Positions 1-8,989 of a stretch of DNA of 64,000 nt are shown one piece after another. This stretch comes from Photobacterium lutimaris (GTDB lineage Bacteria > Pseudomonadota > Gammaproteobacteria > Enterobacterales > Vibrionaceae), in NCBI RefSeq assembly GCF_003025555.1, contig NZ_PYMH01000004.1:124001-188000 (forward strand), read 5' to 3'. The notes beneath the pieces were generated by a model. That model saw only the letters and a list, made by a program, of their open reading frames with translations. It searched no databases and was not told where the DNA came from. The number at the start of each line of letters is the position of its first letter. The first letter of the stretch is position 1. A program made the translations under genes and the position numbers.

Positions 1-763
1 CGACAATATCACTGGCACGGGTGACTTTTTTAATTTCCGTTGCCAGCGTTTGGATCGCAATATCGCCACACTCATGACCGAGTTGGTTATTTATCTGTTT
101 CAGGTTATCTGAATCGAAATAGGCGATGGCAATAGATTTGATCTTTTGTTGCAATCCCACTGTACTTGTTTGGGTACAGGGGGAGTGGGATTTGCGCATG
201 ATTTTGTGCGCCAACACAGAGAGCCCACGTCGGTTATAGACACCTGTTAGTTCATCGGTAATCGCCAGTTTTCTAACTTGTTCATAGGCATCGATGAGTT
301 TGAGATCAGCTGTAATGAGCTCTTTAAGTTGTTCGAGAAGCTGAAAGAGGGTGTCATTATACTGACTTGGCTTTGTGTCAATGGCGCAGATAGTGCCAAA
401 CACGGTGTTGTCAGGCCAGTAAAGCGGCATACCAAAATAGGAACGAATAGGTCCTTCTTTTACAAAGGGGATTTGGCGCCATGTTGGGTGGTTAGCGGGA
501 TCGGCGACGTAAAGAGGGGCGCCTTTTTCAATGACATGCCGACAGAAGCTATTCATTTCATAAGGCCAGGCATCACAGGGCTTGAGAAAATTATCCTTTC
601 CTCGGCTTGTTCGTACAGTAAAGAATTCATCATTACGCAACTGAACAATAGCACCGCAGCTGCAGTCAAAGAGCTGCGAAATTAAATCGACGGTTTTTTG
701 CCATTTTTCTAAATCTAGCTCTGGGTGATCATTTAAAGTAAGGAATTGTGTCCGTTCAAACAT
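1..763 (-). CDS. GAF-GGDEF protein, putative diguanylate cyclase (3' end cut by window)
   Basis: Reading the reverse strand from the ATG at 763 gives an open frame of 254 codons that runs off the window edge. An AGGAGG Shine-Dalgarno lies six bases before the ATG. Residues 20-160 look like a GAF sensor domain of the type fused to GGDEF proteins. DELTGVYNRRG then opens a GGDEF domain, followed by DSDNLKQINNQLGHECGD. The family makes cyclic di-GMP from two GTP at the membrane or in the cytosol. The catalytic GGDEF/GGEEF signature lies beyond the window, so activity cannot be judged. No membrane segment is present, so the protein is probably cytosolic. The domain assignment is secure; the signal sensed by the GAF domain is unknown. 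Confidence 0.88.
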   Translation of the reverse strand, partial: MFERTQFLTLNDHPELDLEKWQKTVDLISQLFDCSCGAIVQLRNDEFFTVRTSRGKDNFLKPCDAWPYEMNSFCRHVIEKGAPLYVADPANHPTWRQIPFVKEGPIRSYFGMPLYWPDNTVFGTICAIDTKPSQYNDTLFQLLEQLKELITADLKLIDAYEQVRKLAITDELTGVYNRRGLSVLAHKIMRKSHSPCTQTSTVGLQQKIKSIAIAYFDSDNLKQINNQLGHECGDIAIQTLATEIKKVTRASDIV

Positions 764-919
764 ACTCAGCCTCCTGATCAGCAAGTAAAGTATATACCGC
801 AAAAAAAGAGAATGATGTGAAAGTCAGCAAAGAGAGTGATTTTTATGATCGCTGTGAGGGTATTATCCGCTTAACAACTTGTGCCTTATTTCATGATTAG
901 TTGTCACACAGGAAAATAC

Positions 920-943
920 AAGGGAGAGTGAACACTCTCCCTT
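920..943 (-). terminator. Hairpin terminator after the lipoprotein gene
   Basis: An 11-base inverted repeat (AAGGGAGAGTG and its complement) around a very short centre lies 16 bases after the stop of the minus-strand lipoprotein gene. On that strand it is followed by a T-rich stretch (TTGTATTTT). Confidence 0.65.
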
Positions 944-958
944 AGGAGAGGGAATAAG

Positions 959-1810
959 TTATGAGCAAACGAACCACGAGTTAGCAGGAGCTGTAATGTA
1001 AGAGCTACGGTGCCAGCTAACTCTCTCTAATGCGGGGGCGGTTCTGATATCGCCCTTGAATTTGTCTTGTACTGATACTTTAACCAAGCCATTGTTCACA
1101 CTAAAGACTTGTCCGCGATAGGTATGACCAAGATTGGTTTGATGCGGGTGATCATATAAGCAGACCGTTGCTCCAACACTGGAATAGATATACTTGCTTT
1201 CTTCACCCCATGGCGCTGTTGTTGGTGAAGCCGGTTGGTTAATCGCATGCATGGTGGCACTTGTCGGTGCTAATTGACGCAGTGGTGAATAGGGTTCATA
1301 ACCAAGGACCTGTGCACTTTCGTACCATTGGTTCTGGTTGACTTGGGTATTTTCATTCAACCGTAGAGTAACAAAGGGACCATCTAAACATAAATCCGCC
1401 CAAAGCGCTGTGCTGGTAATTTTAGCGGAGAACAGCGGCATCTCGTTGGGGGTATTGGCTGCGCTGACACACCAGCTGCCACTATCTTGATCAATGAGTT
1501 GGCCTCCGTTGGTATCACAGACCCGTTTGGCTAATGTTTGGTACTCAGCTATATCATTGGCAGCCTGTTTAGGGCTTGTTGAGCAATAGCGATATGTATA
1601 GGCAAATGTGTTCTTAGGGTAGAACACGCCTTTATCGACAACAGCCCCGTTTCGGCGGGTATCGGTGAGAGCAATGAAACGTTGGGTTGAGTCGTAGAAA
1701 CTGTATTCCCCGCTCCGCCTGACGGTGTCAGGATTAGAACTACAGCCACTGAGTAATAACGGGATAACTAAGGAGAGTGGAAAGAGTTTTTGCACCAACG
1801 AAAACATCAC
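959..1810 (-). CDS. Exported lipoprotein of unknown function
   Basis: The 283-residue product starts with a hydrophobic stretch ending in LLSGC, a lipobox that predicts cleavage before Cys and lipid anchoring. Six or seven later cysteines suggest disulfide bonding in the periplasm. The last 75 residues (from about VGATVCLYDHP) resemble a small SH3-like beta fold, but I do not recognise the family. The GTG start is immediately followed by ATG, and a GGAGG lies seven bases upstream of the GTG, so either may be used. The gene stands alone, with its own terminator downstream. Function is not assigned. Confidence 0.75.
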   Translation of the reverse strand: MMFSLVQKLFPLSLVIPLLLSGCSSNPDTVRRSGEYSFYDSTQRFIALTDTRRNGAVVDKGVFYPKNTFAYTYRYCSTSPKQAANDIAEYQTLAKRVCDTNGGQLIDQDSGSWCVSAANTPNEMPLFSAKITSTALWADLCLDGPFVTLRLNENTQVNQNQWYESAQVLGYEPYSPLRQLAPTSATMHAINQPASPTTAPWGEESKYIYSSVGATVCLYDHPHQTNLGHTYRGQVFSVNNGLVKVSVQDKFKGDIRTAPALERVSWHRSSYITAPANSWFVCS

Positions 1811-1963
1811 GCATCTACCTCCAACGCCAACAACATGACTAATGCCGGAACACTTACATAAGACTAAAGTGTTATCTATGTCACAAAATAGCTTGGCTAT
1901 AAGTATATCGGATTTACATCGAACTGCTTGGAATGTCGGTGAAGCCGGTATCTTGCGGGAATA

Positions 1964-1992
1964 TACCCAAGCACCTTGCGGTTACTTGGGTA
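1964..1992. repeat. Inverted repeat TACCCAAG/CTTGGGTA, terminator or REP-like
   Basis: Eight-base arms (TACCCAAG and CTTGGGTA) flank a 13-base loop, five bases beyond the stop of the LysE gene. The arms recall the short extragenic palindromes scattered in Vibrio genomes. It may act as a transcript end; no T-run follows on either strand. Confidence 0.45.
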
Positions 1993-1997
1993 AGAGT

Positions 1998-2606
1998 TTA
2001 TTGGCTTAGCGGTAGGCTCGCACCAAGTAGAGCGAAGACCGAACCGCAACCGCGGTTAAAGCGCTGCCCGCTTTTTTGTAGCCATGGCCGCAGTTGGTGT
2101 GCGATACAGGCAACAAAGAACTCAACACTAAATTCAACCACAGCGAATGTCGCCGCAAGAATTATAAACTGCGCAAGCAGCGAAGTTTCTGGCGTCATGA
2201 ACTGGGGCAAAAATGCACCAAAGAATAAAATGACTTTGGGGTTAGCGATAGCAGCTAAAAGCCCCTGTCTGAATCTAGCTGTATTGCCAAGATCGTTGGC
2301 CGATGTTGTTTCTAAAGTGATTGTGGGGGACCGCCATAATTGAATCCCGAGATAAACCAAGTAAGCTCCTCCGATCCACTTGAGCAGTGAGAGTACATGT
2401 GCTGATGCCATCATTAACGAGCCGATGCCGAACATCGAGATGGCGATAACACCCATAAAACCGGTAACGCCGCCCAGAATAGTTGGGAGTGTTTTTTTGC
2501 GCCCGTATAAGGCCCCGTGGCTCAGTGCCAGTAACCCATTTGGGCCGGGAGCAAAAGCCAGTCCAGTGACTGCCACCAAGTACAGCACCCAAGTTTCCAA
2601 TGTCAT
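1998..2606 (-). CDS. LysE/RhtB-family amino-acid exporter
   Basis: The 202-residue protein has the LysE/RhtB layout. A first membrane helix carries the family signature APGPNGLLALSHG at about residues 19-31, then four or five more hydrophobic helices follow with the conserved GGAYLVYLGIQLWR and NPKVILFFGAFLPQF. These exporters sit in the inner membrane and expel amino acids or their analogues by proton exchange; the substrate cannot be read from sequence. It is transcribed away from a GlxA-type regulator 123 bases upstream, a common arrangement in which the regulator controls the exporter. Length matches the family. Confidence 0.9.
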   Translation of the reverse strand: MTLETWVLYLVAVTGLAFAPGPNGLLALSHGALYGRKKTLPTILGGVTGFMGVIAISMFGIGSLMMASAHVLSLLKWIGGAYLVYLGIQLWRSPTITLETTSANDLGNTARFRQGLLAAIANPKVILFFGAFLPQFMTPETSLLAQFIILAATFAVVEFSVEFFVACIAHQLRPWLQKSGQRFNRGCGSVFALLGASLPLSQ

Positions 2607-2729
2607 GCAATGACCTTAGTCCAATAAAGATATTGATTGTCAGTATACGAACGAGCCTGATAAATACTTTGGTGTTATTTGGACAATGTAAGGTAAAATT
2701 TAGACACGTTGGTCTTACTCTTTCTCTTT

Positions 2730-3767
2730 ATGTCTTCTCATTCATTGCCATCTCAAACAGCCAGACTCTTCGGTAGCACGCCAAGCGTACCGCCTGATGT
2801 GCGCTTCTTGTTGGTGCCATTGCCAACGTTTAACATGCTGCCGTTCGGCAGTTTTCTCGATAAGCTGCGTTTTTCTGCTGATGAAGAGGATTTCAGTGAG
2901 CAGAAGTATTGCTCGTGGGATATTGCAGGGCTGTCTGATGGGGATGTAGTCTCAAGTAGTGGTGTCCACCTTTCAATTAAACTGGCTTTCGAGCATGTCA
3001 ATTTAGCGCAATATGACTATGTTGTGGTGTTTGGTGGGCGTAGTGCAGGCCAGATGAAAGCAATGGCGCCATTGTACAGCGCATTTTTCAAGAAAGCGGT
3101 GGCAAGAGGGGTTACTTTGGTTACGGTAGATAACGCCTGCTTTACATTAGCGTCGCTAGGGCTCTTAGATGGCTGTGAGGTTGCTGTTCACTGGCGCCAC
3201 TTGCAGGAATTTGAGACAGATTTTCCGACATTAAAAGCAAGAGCGGATCAACTTTACTGTATTGATGGTAAGAGGATCAGCTGCGCAGGAGGAACGGCTG
3301 TTATTGAATTAGCGATTGAATTATTGGCTGGGCTGTGTGGTCGAGAAAGGGCTTTAAAAGGATTGGCTGATATGTTGATTGATGAAACCCGAAGCCGAAA
3401 CCACTATTTGAAATCATTGGGGGGGGATGTAAATAAAGCGCATCAACATAATCGCCATGTATCACGTACCATTTCGTTAATGCGCCAGAACTTATCGGTG
3501 CCGCTAAGTATTGAGGAGCTGTCACGTAAGTTGGGATTAAGCCGGAGGCAACTCGATAGGGTGTTTTTAAAGGAGTTGGCGGTGAGGCCACGCGAGTACT
3601 GGGCGACCATGAGGATGACCCATGCCCATTGGCGCTTGCAAAACTCCTTCTATAGCCTTGCAGATATTGCTCACGAAGTCAGTTTCACTGACGTGAGCTA
3701 CTTTTGTAAAGTTTTCAAAAAACATTTTGGGTATAGCCCCACTCAATTAAAGAAAATAGAAAAGTAA
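2730..3767 (+). CDS. GlxA-family (DJ-1/PfpI + AraC) transcriptional regulator
   Basis: Residues 20-190 form a DJ-1/PfpI-like amidotransferase fold (LLVPLPTFNMLPFGSFLDKL, then VDNACFTLASLGLLDGC at the position of the nucleophile elbow). The last 100 residues are an AraC-type double helix-turn-helix (PLSIEELSRKLGLSRRQLDR and DIAHEVSFTDVSYFCKVFKK). I chose the ATG at 2730, giving 345 residues. An in-frame TTG at 2709 would add seven hydrophobic residues, and neither start has a clear ribosome site. Members of this family regulate amino-acid, choline or arginine catabolism. The gene is divergent from the LysE exporter, so controlling that exporter is the likely job (inference). Confidence 0.88.
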   Translation: MSSHSLPSQTARLFGSTPSVPPDVRFLLVPLPTFNMLPFGSFLDKLRFSADEEDFSEQKYCSWDIAGLSDGDVVSSSGVHLSIKLAFEHVNLAQYDYVVVFGGRSAGQMKAMAPLYSAFFKKAVARGVTLVTVDNACFTLASLGLLDGCEVAVHWRHLQEFETDFPTLKARADQLYCIDGKRISCAGGTAVIELAIELLAGLCGRERALKGLADMLIDETRSRNHYLKSLGGDVNKAHQHNRHVSRTISLMRQNLSVPLSIEELSRKLGLSRRQLDRVFLKELAVRPREYWATMRMTHAHWRLQNSFYSLADIAHEVSFTDVSYFCKVFKKHFGYSPTQLKKIEK

Positions 3768-3814
3768 ATTAAAAGCAAGGTGGCTGTTTATCCGACAATG
3801 TAATCGGTCATCGA

Positions 3815-3934
3815 CTAAGAGCGTATTTTTATGATGTTGCCACAGTTACTACATTTATATACTGAGTTATACAGTATTTTATCTAATAGGTTTCTTTTCA
3901 TTCGTTGAGCAAAAGGAGTATCGCAACACATCAT
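3815..3934 (-). CDS. 39-aa zinc-ribbon microprotein (copy 1)
   Basis: A short reverse-strand frame starts MMCCDTPFAQRMKRNLLDKI and ends with a CSNCG knuckle in YKCSNCGNIIKIRS. AAGGA lies six bases before the ATG. The CC pair and the CxxC pair, separated by about 25 residues, would form one four-cysteine zinc site. It is clearly paralogous to the minus-strand microprotein at 7052-7165: both have CCD-x-P, MKR-x-L, Y-N-x-VYKC-x-NCG and a lysine-rich tail. Conservation of the whole peptide plus the ribosome site argues that it is a real gene. Function is unknown; small zinc ribbons often bind nucleic acid or a protein partner. Confidence 0.65.
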   Translation of the reverse strand: MMCCDTPFAQRMKRNLLDKILYNSVYKCSNCGNIIKIRS

Positions 3935-4489
3935 TATTCTTCCTTATCAATTAAACCCTGAAAGGAATATTATTTATTCACAACGCTTGAGTTTGCGATC
4001 TTACTCCCAAAACTTTAGCTTTTGGCGTATTTAATATATTTCAAAATGTGATTTCGCTTCCAGTGTATGTGGTGATAGTCAGGTTTGTATAGTTATTAAT
4101 GCGAAGCACTCTCTCGCTCGCATGAAATGCGTTCAATTAGCGGCGTTAATTTACTTAATATTTATTGCCGAGATGGTTTTTAGGCCACAGAGTTATGCTT
4201 ATATAGCTGCTTAGCGCAGTGTCTAGAAACTAGTACCATAATTATTCATGCTCTTTTGAGAAAGCCTCAAAGCAATATGCTGCTCTGTGGTTTATATGCT
4301 GGATTAAGTGTCGATTTTTGAGTGGTATTTAGTGATTTATTGATGTGTTCGCTGGTTTTATTTCACTTTCTGTCTATCAGATCACATTATGGCTTGCTCT
4401 TATTGCATATACATCACATTTTCCATGCATAGCTTTCTGTATATTTTCGACCACGACAATGCTCGTTCGAAAATGATATAGGTAACGAA
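3935..4489. other. Intergenic region upstream of the glycerophosphodiesterase gene
   Basis: This 555-base AT-rich stretch holds no convincing gene. It contains the promoter of the phosphodiesterase gene. A possible CRP-like site (TGTCT-N6-TCACA) lies near 4372, and an inverted repeat sits just before the start codon. Confidence 0.5.
4443..4474. promoter_or_regulatory. Inverted repeat ATTTTCGA-N16-TCGAAAAT before the GDPD gene
   Basis: Perfect eight-base arms separated by 16 bases end 15 bases before the ATG at 4490. The position suits a repressor site or a transcript hairpin that affects translation. No regulator is identified. Confidence 0.45.
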
Positions 4490-5233
4490 ATGAAAAAAGT
4501 ATTTGCTCACCGTGGAATGTCAGCTCTCGCACCTGAAAATACGCTGTCGGCATTTTCCATGTGCAAGCAATATGGAATTCAATGGATTGAATGTGATGTT
4601 GACATCTTGGCCGATGGAACGGTCGTTTTATCTCACGACGATACGCTGGATCGTTGTACTGATCGCTGTGGAAGTTTATATGACCTCACGGTAAGCGACT
4701 TGCCTAGCATTGATGCAGGTAGCTGGTTCCATGATGATTTTATTGGCGAAAGAATCCCCACTTTTGAACAACTCGTTACGCTTGCTAATGAACATGAACT
4801 TAACCTCAACGTTGAGATCAAGTCTTGTACTGCAGGCTGGGAGATGACAGATAAGCTACTCACGAATGTCATTCGTGATTTAGAACAGCTGAATCCTGAA
4901 CGCGAGTTGATTGTTTCTAGCTTTAATCACTTAGCACTTGTTGAGTTCAAGCGTCGTCGACCTGAAACCGCAGTAGCTTGTTTATTTGAAGATGCGAACT
5001 TATGGGATGATTGGTGTTCAATCCTAGAAGCTTGTCAAGCGGAGTACATTCACCCTGAAGATGTCAACTTGACGAAAGAGAAAGTTCAAAAGTTCAAGGC
5101 TGCTGGCTACAAAATTAATGTTTATACCGTAAATGATCTTGCTCGAGCCAATCAGTTATTCAATTGGGGGGTTGATGGTGTATTCACCGATATATCAAAT
5201 CAATTCCCGTCAAAATATAAAATACAAAAATGA
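4490..5233 (+). CDS. ugpQ: Glycerophosphoryl diester phosphodiesterase (cytosolic, UgpQ type)
   Basis: The 247-residue protein has the full GDPD signature: HRG at 7-9, PENT at 15-18, E34 and D36, and H49 in LSHDD. These residues bind calcium or magnesium and hydrolyse glycerophosphodiesters to glycerol-3-phosphate and an alcohol. There is no signal peptide and the length matches cytosolic UgpQ rather than periplasmic GlpQ. The gene is followed 41 bases later by an MFS transporter, which suggests import of an intact glycerophosphodiester or related phosphodiester followed by internal cleavage. The symbol reflects family similarity; the exact substrate is not proven. Confidence 0.88.
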   Translation: MKKVFAHRGMSALAPENTLSAFSMCKQYGIQWIECDVDILADGTVVLSHDDTLDRCTDRCGSLYDLTVSDLPSIDAGSWFHDDFIGERIPTFEQLVTLANEHELNLNVEIKSCTAGWEMTDKLLTNVIRDLEQLNPERELIVSSFNHLALVEFKRRRPETAVACLFEDANLWDDWCSILEACQAEYIHPEDVNLTKEKVQKFKAAGYKINVYTVNDLARANQLFNWGVDGVFTDISNQFPSKYKIQK

Positions 5234-5274
5234 CGATAACACTAAAATAACAATTAAATAGAAGAAGTTTTGCT

Positions 5275-6570
5275 ATGAAAAGAATGATTGAAAAAATAGG
5301 TTTTGACTCTAACAAGCGCTTTTATGGCTTTTTGTCGGTGGTTATGTCTGGTCAGATCATCTACTCCGCTTTTGAAGCGTTTAAAGGTACATTCTATAAC
5401 TTACTATTGGATGTACTCAATATCGACAATACCCAGATGGGTATTTTGTTTACCTTAATCGGCTCTGCAATGTTTTTCTACATTCCAGCGGGCTGGGTAA
5501 ATAACCGATTTTCAGTACGCTCTATTTTGATGAGCAGCCTTGTTGTTCGTTTAGTCAGTATGATGTTTATTATTCTATTTCAGCCTGACTTCACCATATT
5601 GGCGATTATTGCCGGTATTTGGGGTATCACTGATGCTATCTTCTGGCCTGCGGTCGTCAACGGTGTCAACCTAATGTCGGGGGACAACAATAAAGGTATG
5701 GCTTTTGGTTTACTAGAATCTATCCGTCGTGCGTTGGAAATGAGCATGAACGCCGCTATCGTGGGTATCATGGCACTGGTTGGTGGTTCTATTTTGGTAT
5801 TCAAAGGGGCGATTCTGTTTTATACCCTTCTAATCATTCCAATGATTTACCTAATCTGGAAATATGTACCTAATAACCAATTGGAAGTACAAGAAGGCGA
5901 ATCCAAGAATAAAGCCGCGTTACAAGGTCTTATTCATGTATTAAAAATGCCAACAGTGTGGTTGGCTGCACTAACGTCGATGACTGTGTACTGGACATAC
6001 ATTACCTTGATTTACACGGTACCTTACCTACAAGCTGTATTTGGTTTAAGTACGTCTCAGGCAGCGATGTTCGGTATTATCAATACTGGTGCAATGGGGG
6101 TTATCGCGGGGCTTGTTGCTGGTTCATTGTCTGATTTTCTATTCAAGTCATCGACGAAGATGATGATGTTTAGTCTTGGTTTAACAGCATTATGCCTATT
6201 AGGTACCATATTGATGCCGAAAGGTGAAGGTATGCTAATGATGAATATCATCCTGCTGATGTGTTTCTCGTTCTCTATCTTTTTAGCTAAAGGCATTATC
6301 TTAGCGCCAGTTGCAGAAGCGGGTGTACCTGAGCGGTGTAGCGGTGCAGCGATGAGTGTCGGTTCGTTTGCCGCTTACGCGTCTGTGTTCTGGGCATATG
6401 CGCTTAACGGTTGGATCATCGATACCTTCGACAAGATCGAGGCCTATCAGATAATCTTCGGTATTGGTCTGACGGTATCATCAGCAGGCATGCTATGTGC
6501 AGGTGTGCTACTGATAGTGAAGCGTCGACAGCAAAACCAAGAAGTGAGTTCGGAACCTGTTGCATCATAA
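5275..6570 (+). CDS. MFS transporter, probably for a glycerophosphodiester-type solute
   Basis: The 431-residue protein has about twelve hydrophobic helices with the central charged loop near residue 205 (KYVPNNQLEVQEGESKNKAA), the usual major facilitator layout. The second half carries an AGLVAGSLSDFL motif resembling the conserved loop 8-9 signature. It lacks a signal peptide and sits in the inner membrane. It is the second gene of a two-gene operon with the phosphodiesterase and is closed by a strong terminator. The sequence is not close to GlpT as I know it, so I leave the substrate open. The pairing implies a phosphodiester or its product (inference). Confidence 0.82.
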   Translation: MKRMIEKIGFDSNKRFYGFLSVVMSGQIIYSAFEAFKGTFYNLLLDVLNIDNTQMGILFTLIGSAMFFYIPAGWVNNRFSVRSILMSSLVVRLVSMMFIILFQPDFTILAIIAGIWGITDAIFWPAVVNGVNLMSGDNNKGMAFGLLESIRRALEMSMNAAIVGIMALVGGSILVFKGAILFYTLLIIPMIYLIWKYVPNNQLEVQEGESKNKAALQGLIHVLKMPTVWLAALTSMTVYWTYITLIYTVPYLQAVFGLSTSQAAMFGIINTGAMGVIAGLVAGSLSDFLFKSSTKMMMFSLGLTALCLLGTILMPKGEGMLMMNIILLMCFSFSIFLAKGIILAPVAEAGVPERCSGAAMSVGSFAAYASVFWAYALNGWIIDTFDKIEAYQIIFGIGLTVSSAGMLCAGVLLIVKRRQQNQEVSSEPVAS

Positions 6571-6610
6571 CTGATGAGGCATCCTATCACTTTCATGATT
6601 GTGTAAGTTA

Positions 6611-6640
6611 GGATGAGCGGTGTGAACCGCTCATCCTTTT
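6611..6640 (+). terminator. Rho-independent terminator of the GDPD-MFS operon
   Basis: Perfect 11-base arms GGATGAGCGGT and ACCGCTCATCC around a GTGA loop are followed by TTTT, about 40 bases after the MFS stop codon. Confidence 0.88.
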
Positions 6641-7051
6641 AACGTTAAATCCGGGCACAAATCAGAGATAATTACAATACAATCAATTCAATCGGTTTCT
6701 TTATCTTAAGCTGGCTGCGGCTGCAGGCGAGAACAATACGGTAATGGGGGCAACTTAAAGATTTCGGCGATGAAGGTATACCGGTACCCGCTTGGCTCAA
6801 GTCACTGAGTAAGCCCGTTTCTTTTAGATGAGGTGTTTTTGTTAAGTTATCAAAAAGCATGCTTGAAATATCCAGTGCAGCTTCGTTAAAAATACAGTTA
6901 AAAACTACTATTAATAAAGTGCTAATGATTCATTTTTCGGTGTGAGAATTTGCTTTTGTTTAATATATGGCTAATAGCACTTAATGAATGAAATAGTAGA
7001 ACTTGTCATTTTTATAAGCTGTTAATGTTGAGAGTAAATAATAGTTACTGG
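6641..7051. other. Intergenic region without a recognisable gene
   Basis: These 411 bases are AT-rich in their right half. A 62-codon reverse frame at 6672-6860 lacks family likeness and a ribosome site. AAGTGCTA and TAGCACTT appear as inverted copies near 6919 and 6975. Nothing else could be supported. Confidence 0.4.
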
Positions 7052-7165
7052 TTATAGCTTAATTTTGCCACCACAGTTTCTACACTTATAAACGGCATTA
7101 TAGAAAAACTTTTGGATGAGGCTTCTTTTCATTTGTATAGCCGCTGGATTATCACAGCACTTCAT
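7052..7165 (-). CDS. 37-aa zinc-ribbon microprotein (copy 2)
   Basis: The product begins MKCCDNPAAIQMKRSLIQKF and ends VYKCRNCGGKIKL. The frame stays open further upstream to 7240, but AAGGA lies seven bases before the ATG at 7165 and the paralogue at 3815-3934 starts at the same place, so the short form is preferred. Four cysteines (CC and CxxC) predict a single zinc site. Both copies lie on the minus strand and bracket the GDPD-MFS operon. Function is unknown. The gene is free-standing, with an AT-rich upstream region. Confidence 0.68.
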   Translation of the reverse strand: MKCCDNPAAIQMKRSLIQKFFYNAVYKCRNCGGKIKL

Positions 7166-7400
7166 ACAAAAATCCTTTTGATGATTGATTTTTTCGCCAT
7201 AATATACATATTGCTGGGCACTAAATGTGATGTTGCTCACAAAAAAAGCCTGTGGTTGATATGGGCTTTATAAATAATGCCAGGTTGATGTATTTCTGAA
7301 ATAAATGGTAATGTTGTTTTTCTTGATGTGTCAAGTTATTAATCGATTGGGCGATTAAGTGCTTTTGGGTGGCGAAATATTGCAGTGAATAGCATATTTT

Positions 7401-8966
7401 TTAAAGCATGTTTATATTGGCTAATATGTTTTTAGCTTTATCTAAAATAGACTCTCTCTCTTCTTCAGACATATTGTCCCAGCTTCTGTAAATCATTCTT
7501 GTTCTGTGGTTTTTGGCTAACCAAGACTCATGTTGGTGGAGAAAATTCCAATATAGACTATTTAATGGGCATGAGTTTGATTCGGTCTTTGTCTTTACAT
7601 CATAAAAACAATGTTTGCAGTGGTCGCTCATTTTGTTGATGTAATTGCCACTGGCCGCATAAGGTTTAGTGGCAATGATGCCATTGTCGGCAAAGAGTGC
7701 CATGCCGCGGGTATTCGGCATTTCAACCCATTCAATGGCATCAATGTATATTCCGAGGTACCACTGTTCGACCTCATCAGGTGCGATACCAGCGAGTAGG
7801 CAAAAATTCCCCGTTACCATCAAGCGCTGAATATGGTGGGCATAGGCATAATCCAGAGATTGTGTTATCGCGGATTTCATGCAGGCCATTTGGGTATTCC
7901 CAGTCCAAAAAAACGCTGGCAAGTCTCGGGTTGCCTTCAAGGCGTTGGTTTTTTTGTAGTGAGGCATATTGGCCCAATAAATCCCTCGGATATACTCGCG
8001 CCATCCCAGTATTTGTCTAACGAAACCTTCTATTTGTGCAATATCAATAGTGCTATCTTGTTCATAGGCTGTGATGGCTTGATCAATAACTTCTTTCGGT
8101 GAGATAAGTTTTGAATTCAAGGCAAAAGAAAGCCGAGAATGATACAAGCTCCAGCTATGTGGTGAGTTTTCAGTCATGGCATCTTGGAAACAGCCAAATT
8201 GGTGCAGGCAATGTTGGCAGAAGTAATTTAACAGAAGCTTGGCTTGAATGGCGGTGACCGGCCACAAAAGTTGCGGTTGAGCCTGACCAATGGTTCGAAT
8301 TTGGTGAGCTGCAATTCTATTTAATATACCGCTAACGTTATTGGCAAAACACAGTGGGTTCGGGATCTGTTCAAGTTCATGAGTTTTGAGCTTGTTACGA
8401 TTACTCTTATCAAAATTCCATTTCCCACCATGCGGTTTGTCATCAACCATCAGCAGATCAAAGCGTTTCCTCATACGGCGATAAAAGTACTCCATCAAAA
8501 CATGCTTTCCTGGTGGAAAGTTTTCCTGAATCTCCTTGAAAGGTAGTAGGAAGTGCTCCGTATCATATTCTCTGCAGTGGATATTCGCTTGGCTTAGGGA
8601 ACCGGCTAAAGAATGAAGTTGCTCGTAAAGCCGGTATTCATCAGGGCGCTGAAATTCAAAGTGAGTGCATTGGTATTGTTTTACCAAGGCTGAAATAAGC
8701 GAGGGTAAATTTTCATACTTTGCCGATTGATCGAGATTTAAATGGACAACGTGATGACCAGCTCCTTGAAGCTGACTAGCAAATTGCTCCATAGCGGCGA
8801 AAAAGGCAGATATTTTTTGTATATGATGGACGACATAGTCAGCTTCTTGTTTCAGCTCAGCGATTAGATAGAGGGTAGAATCATCAACTGAGGTGTACCA
8901 AGAATGATTTATGTTCAGTTGATCACCGAGGATCAATCTGAGCGTTCTGTATTGCTGAGCCGCCAT
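7401..8966 (-). CDS. Iron-sulfur bacterial cryptochrome/(6-4) photolyase (PhrB/CryB type)
   Basis: The protein belongs to the deoxyribodipyrimidine photolyase-related family that carries FAD, a lumazine antenna and a 4Fe-4S cluster. It repairs (6-4) photoproducts using light. LRLILGDQL opens the antenna domain. Counting from the ATG at 8966 (521 aa), cysteines C362, C450, C453 and C466 have exactly the spacing of the four cluster ligands of Agrobacterium PhrB (350, 438, 441, 454). I prefer this ATG because the longer frame starts at a TTG at 9005 inside the upstream gene, and PhrB begins near LILGDQL. The gene lies 23 bases after cryptochrome DASH and is probably co-transcribed with it. Confidence 0.9.
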   Translation of the reverse strand: MAAQQYRTLRLILGDQLNINHSWYTSVDDSTLYLIAELKQEADYVVHHIQKISAFFAAMEQFASQLQGAGHHVVHLNLDQSAKYENLPSLISALVKQYQCTHFEFQRPDEYRLYEQLHSLAGSLSQANIHCREYDTEHFLLPFKEIQENFPPGKHVLMEYFYRRMRKRFDLLMVDDKPHGGKWNFDKSNRNKLKTHELEQIPNPLCFANNVSGILNRIAAHQIRTIGQAQPQLLWPVTAIQAKLLLNYFCQHCLHQFGCFQDAMTENSPHSWSLYHSRLSFALNSKLISPKEVIDQAITAYEQDSTIDIAQIEGFVRQILGWREYIRGIYWANMPHYKKTNALKATRDLPAFFWTGNTQMACMKSAITQSLDYAYAHHIQRLMVTGNFCLLAGIAPDEVEQWYLGIYIDAIEWVEMPNTRGMALFADNGIIATKPYAASGNYINKMSDHCKHCFYDVKTKTESNSCPLNSLYWNFLHQHESWLAKNHRTRMIYRSWDNMSEEERESILDKAKNILANINML

Positions 8967-8989
8967 TTCAGTATCACTCTCACCTGTAT

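Noticed and set aside
6672..6860. 62-codon reverse frame after the MFS terminator
   Set aside because: No ribosome site or likeness; the plus strand here also gives only short broken frames.
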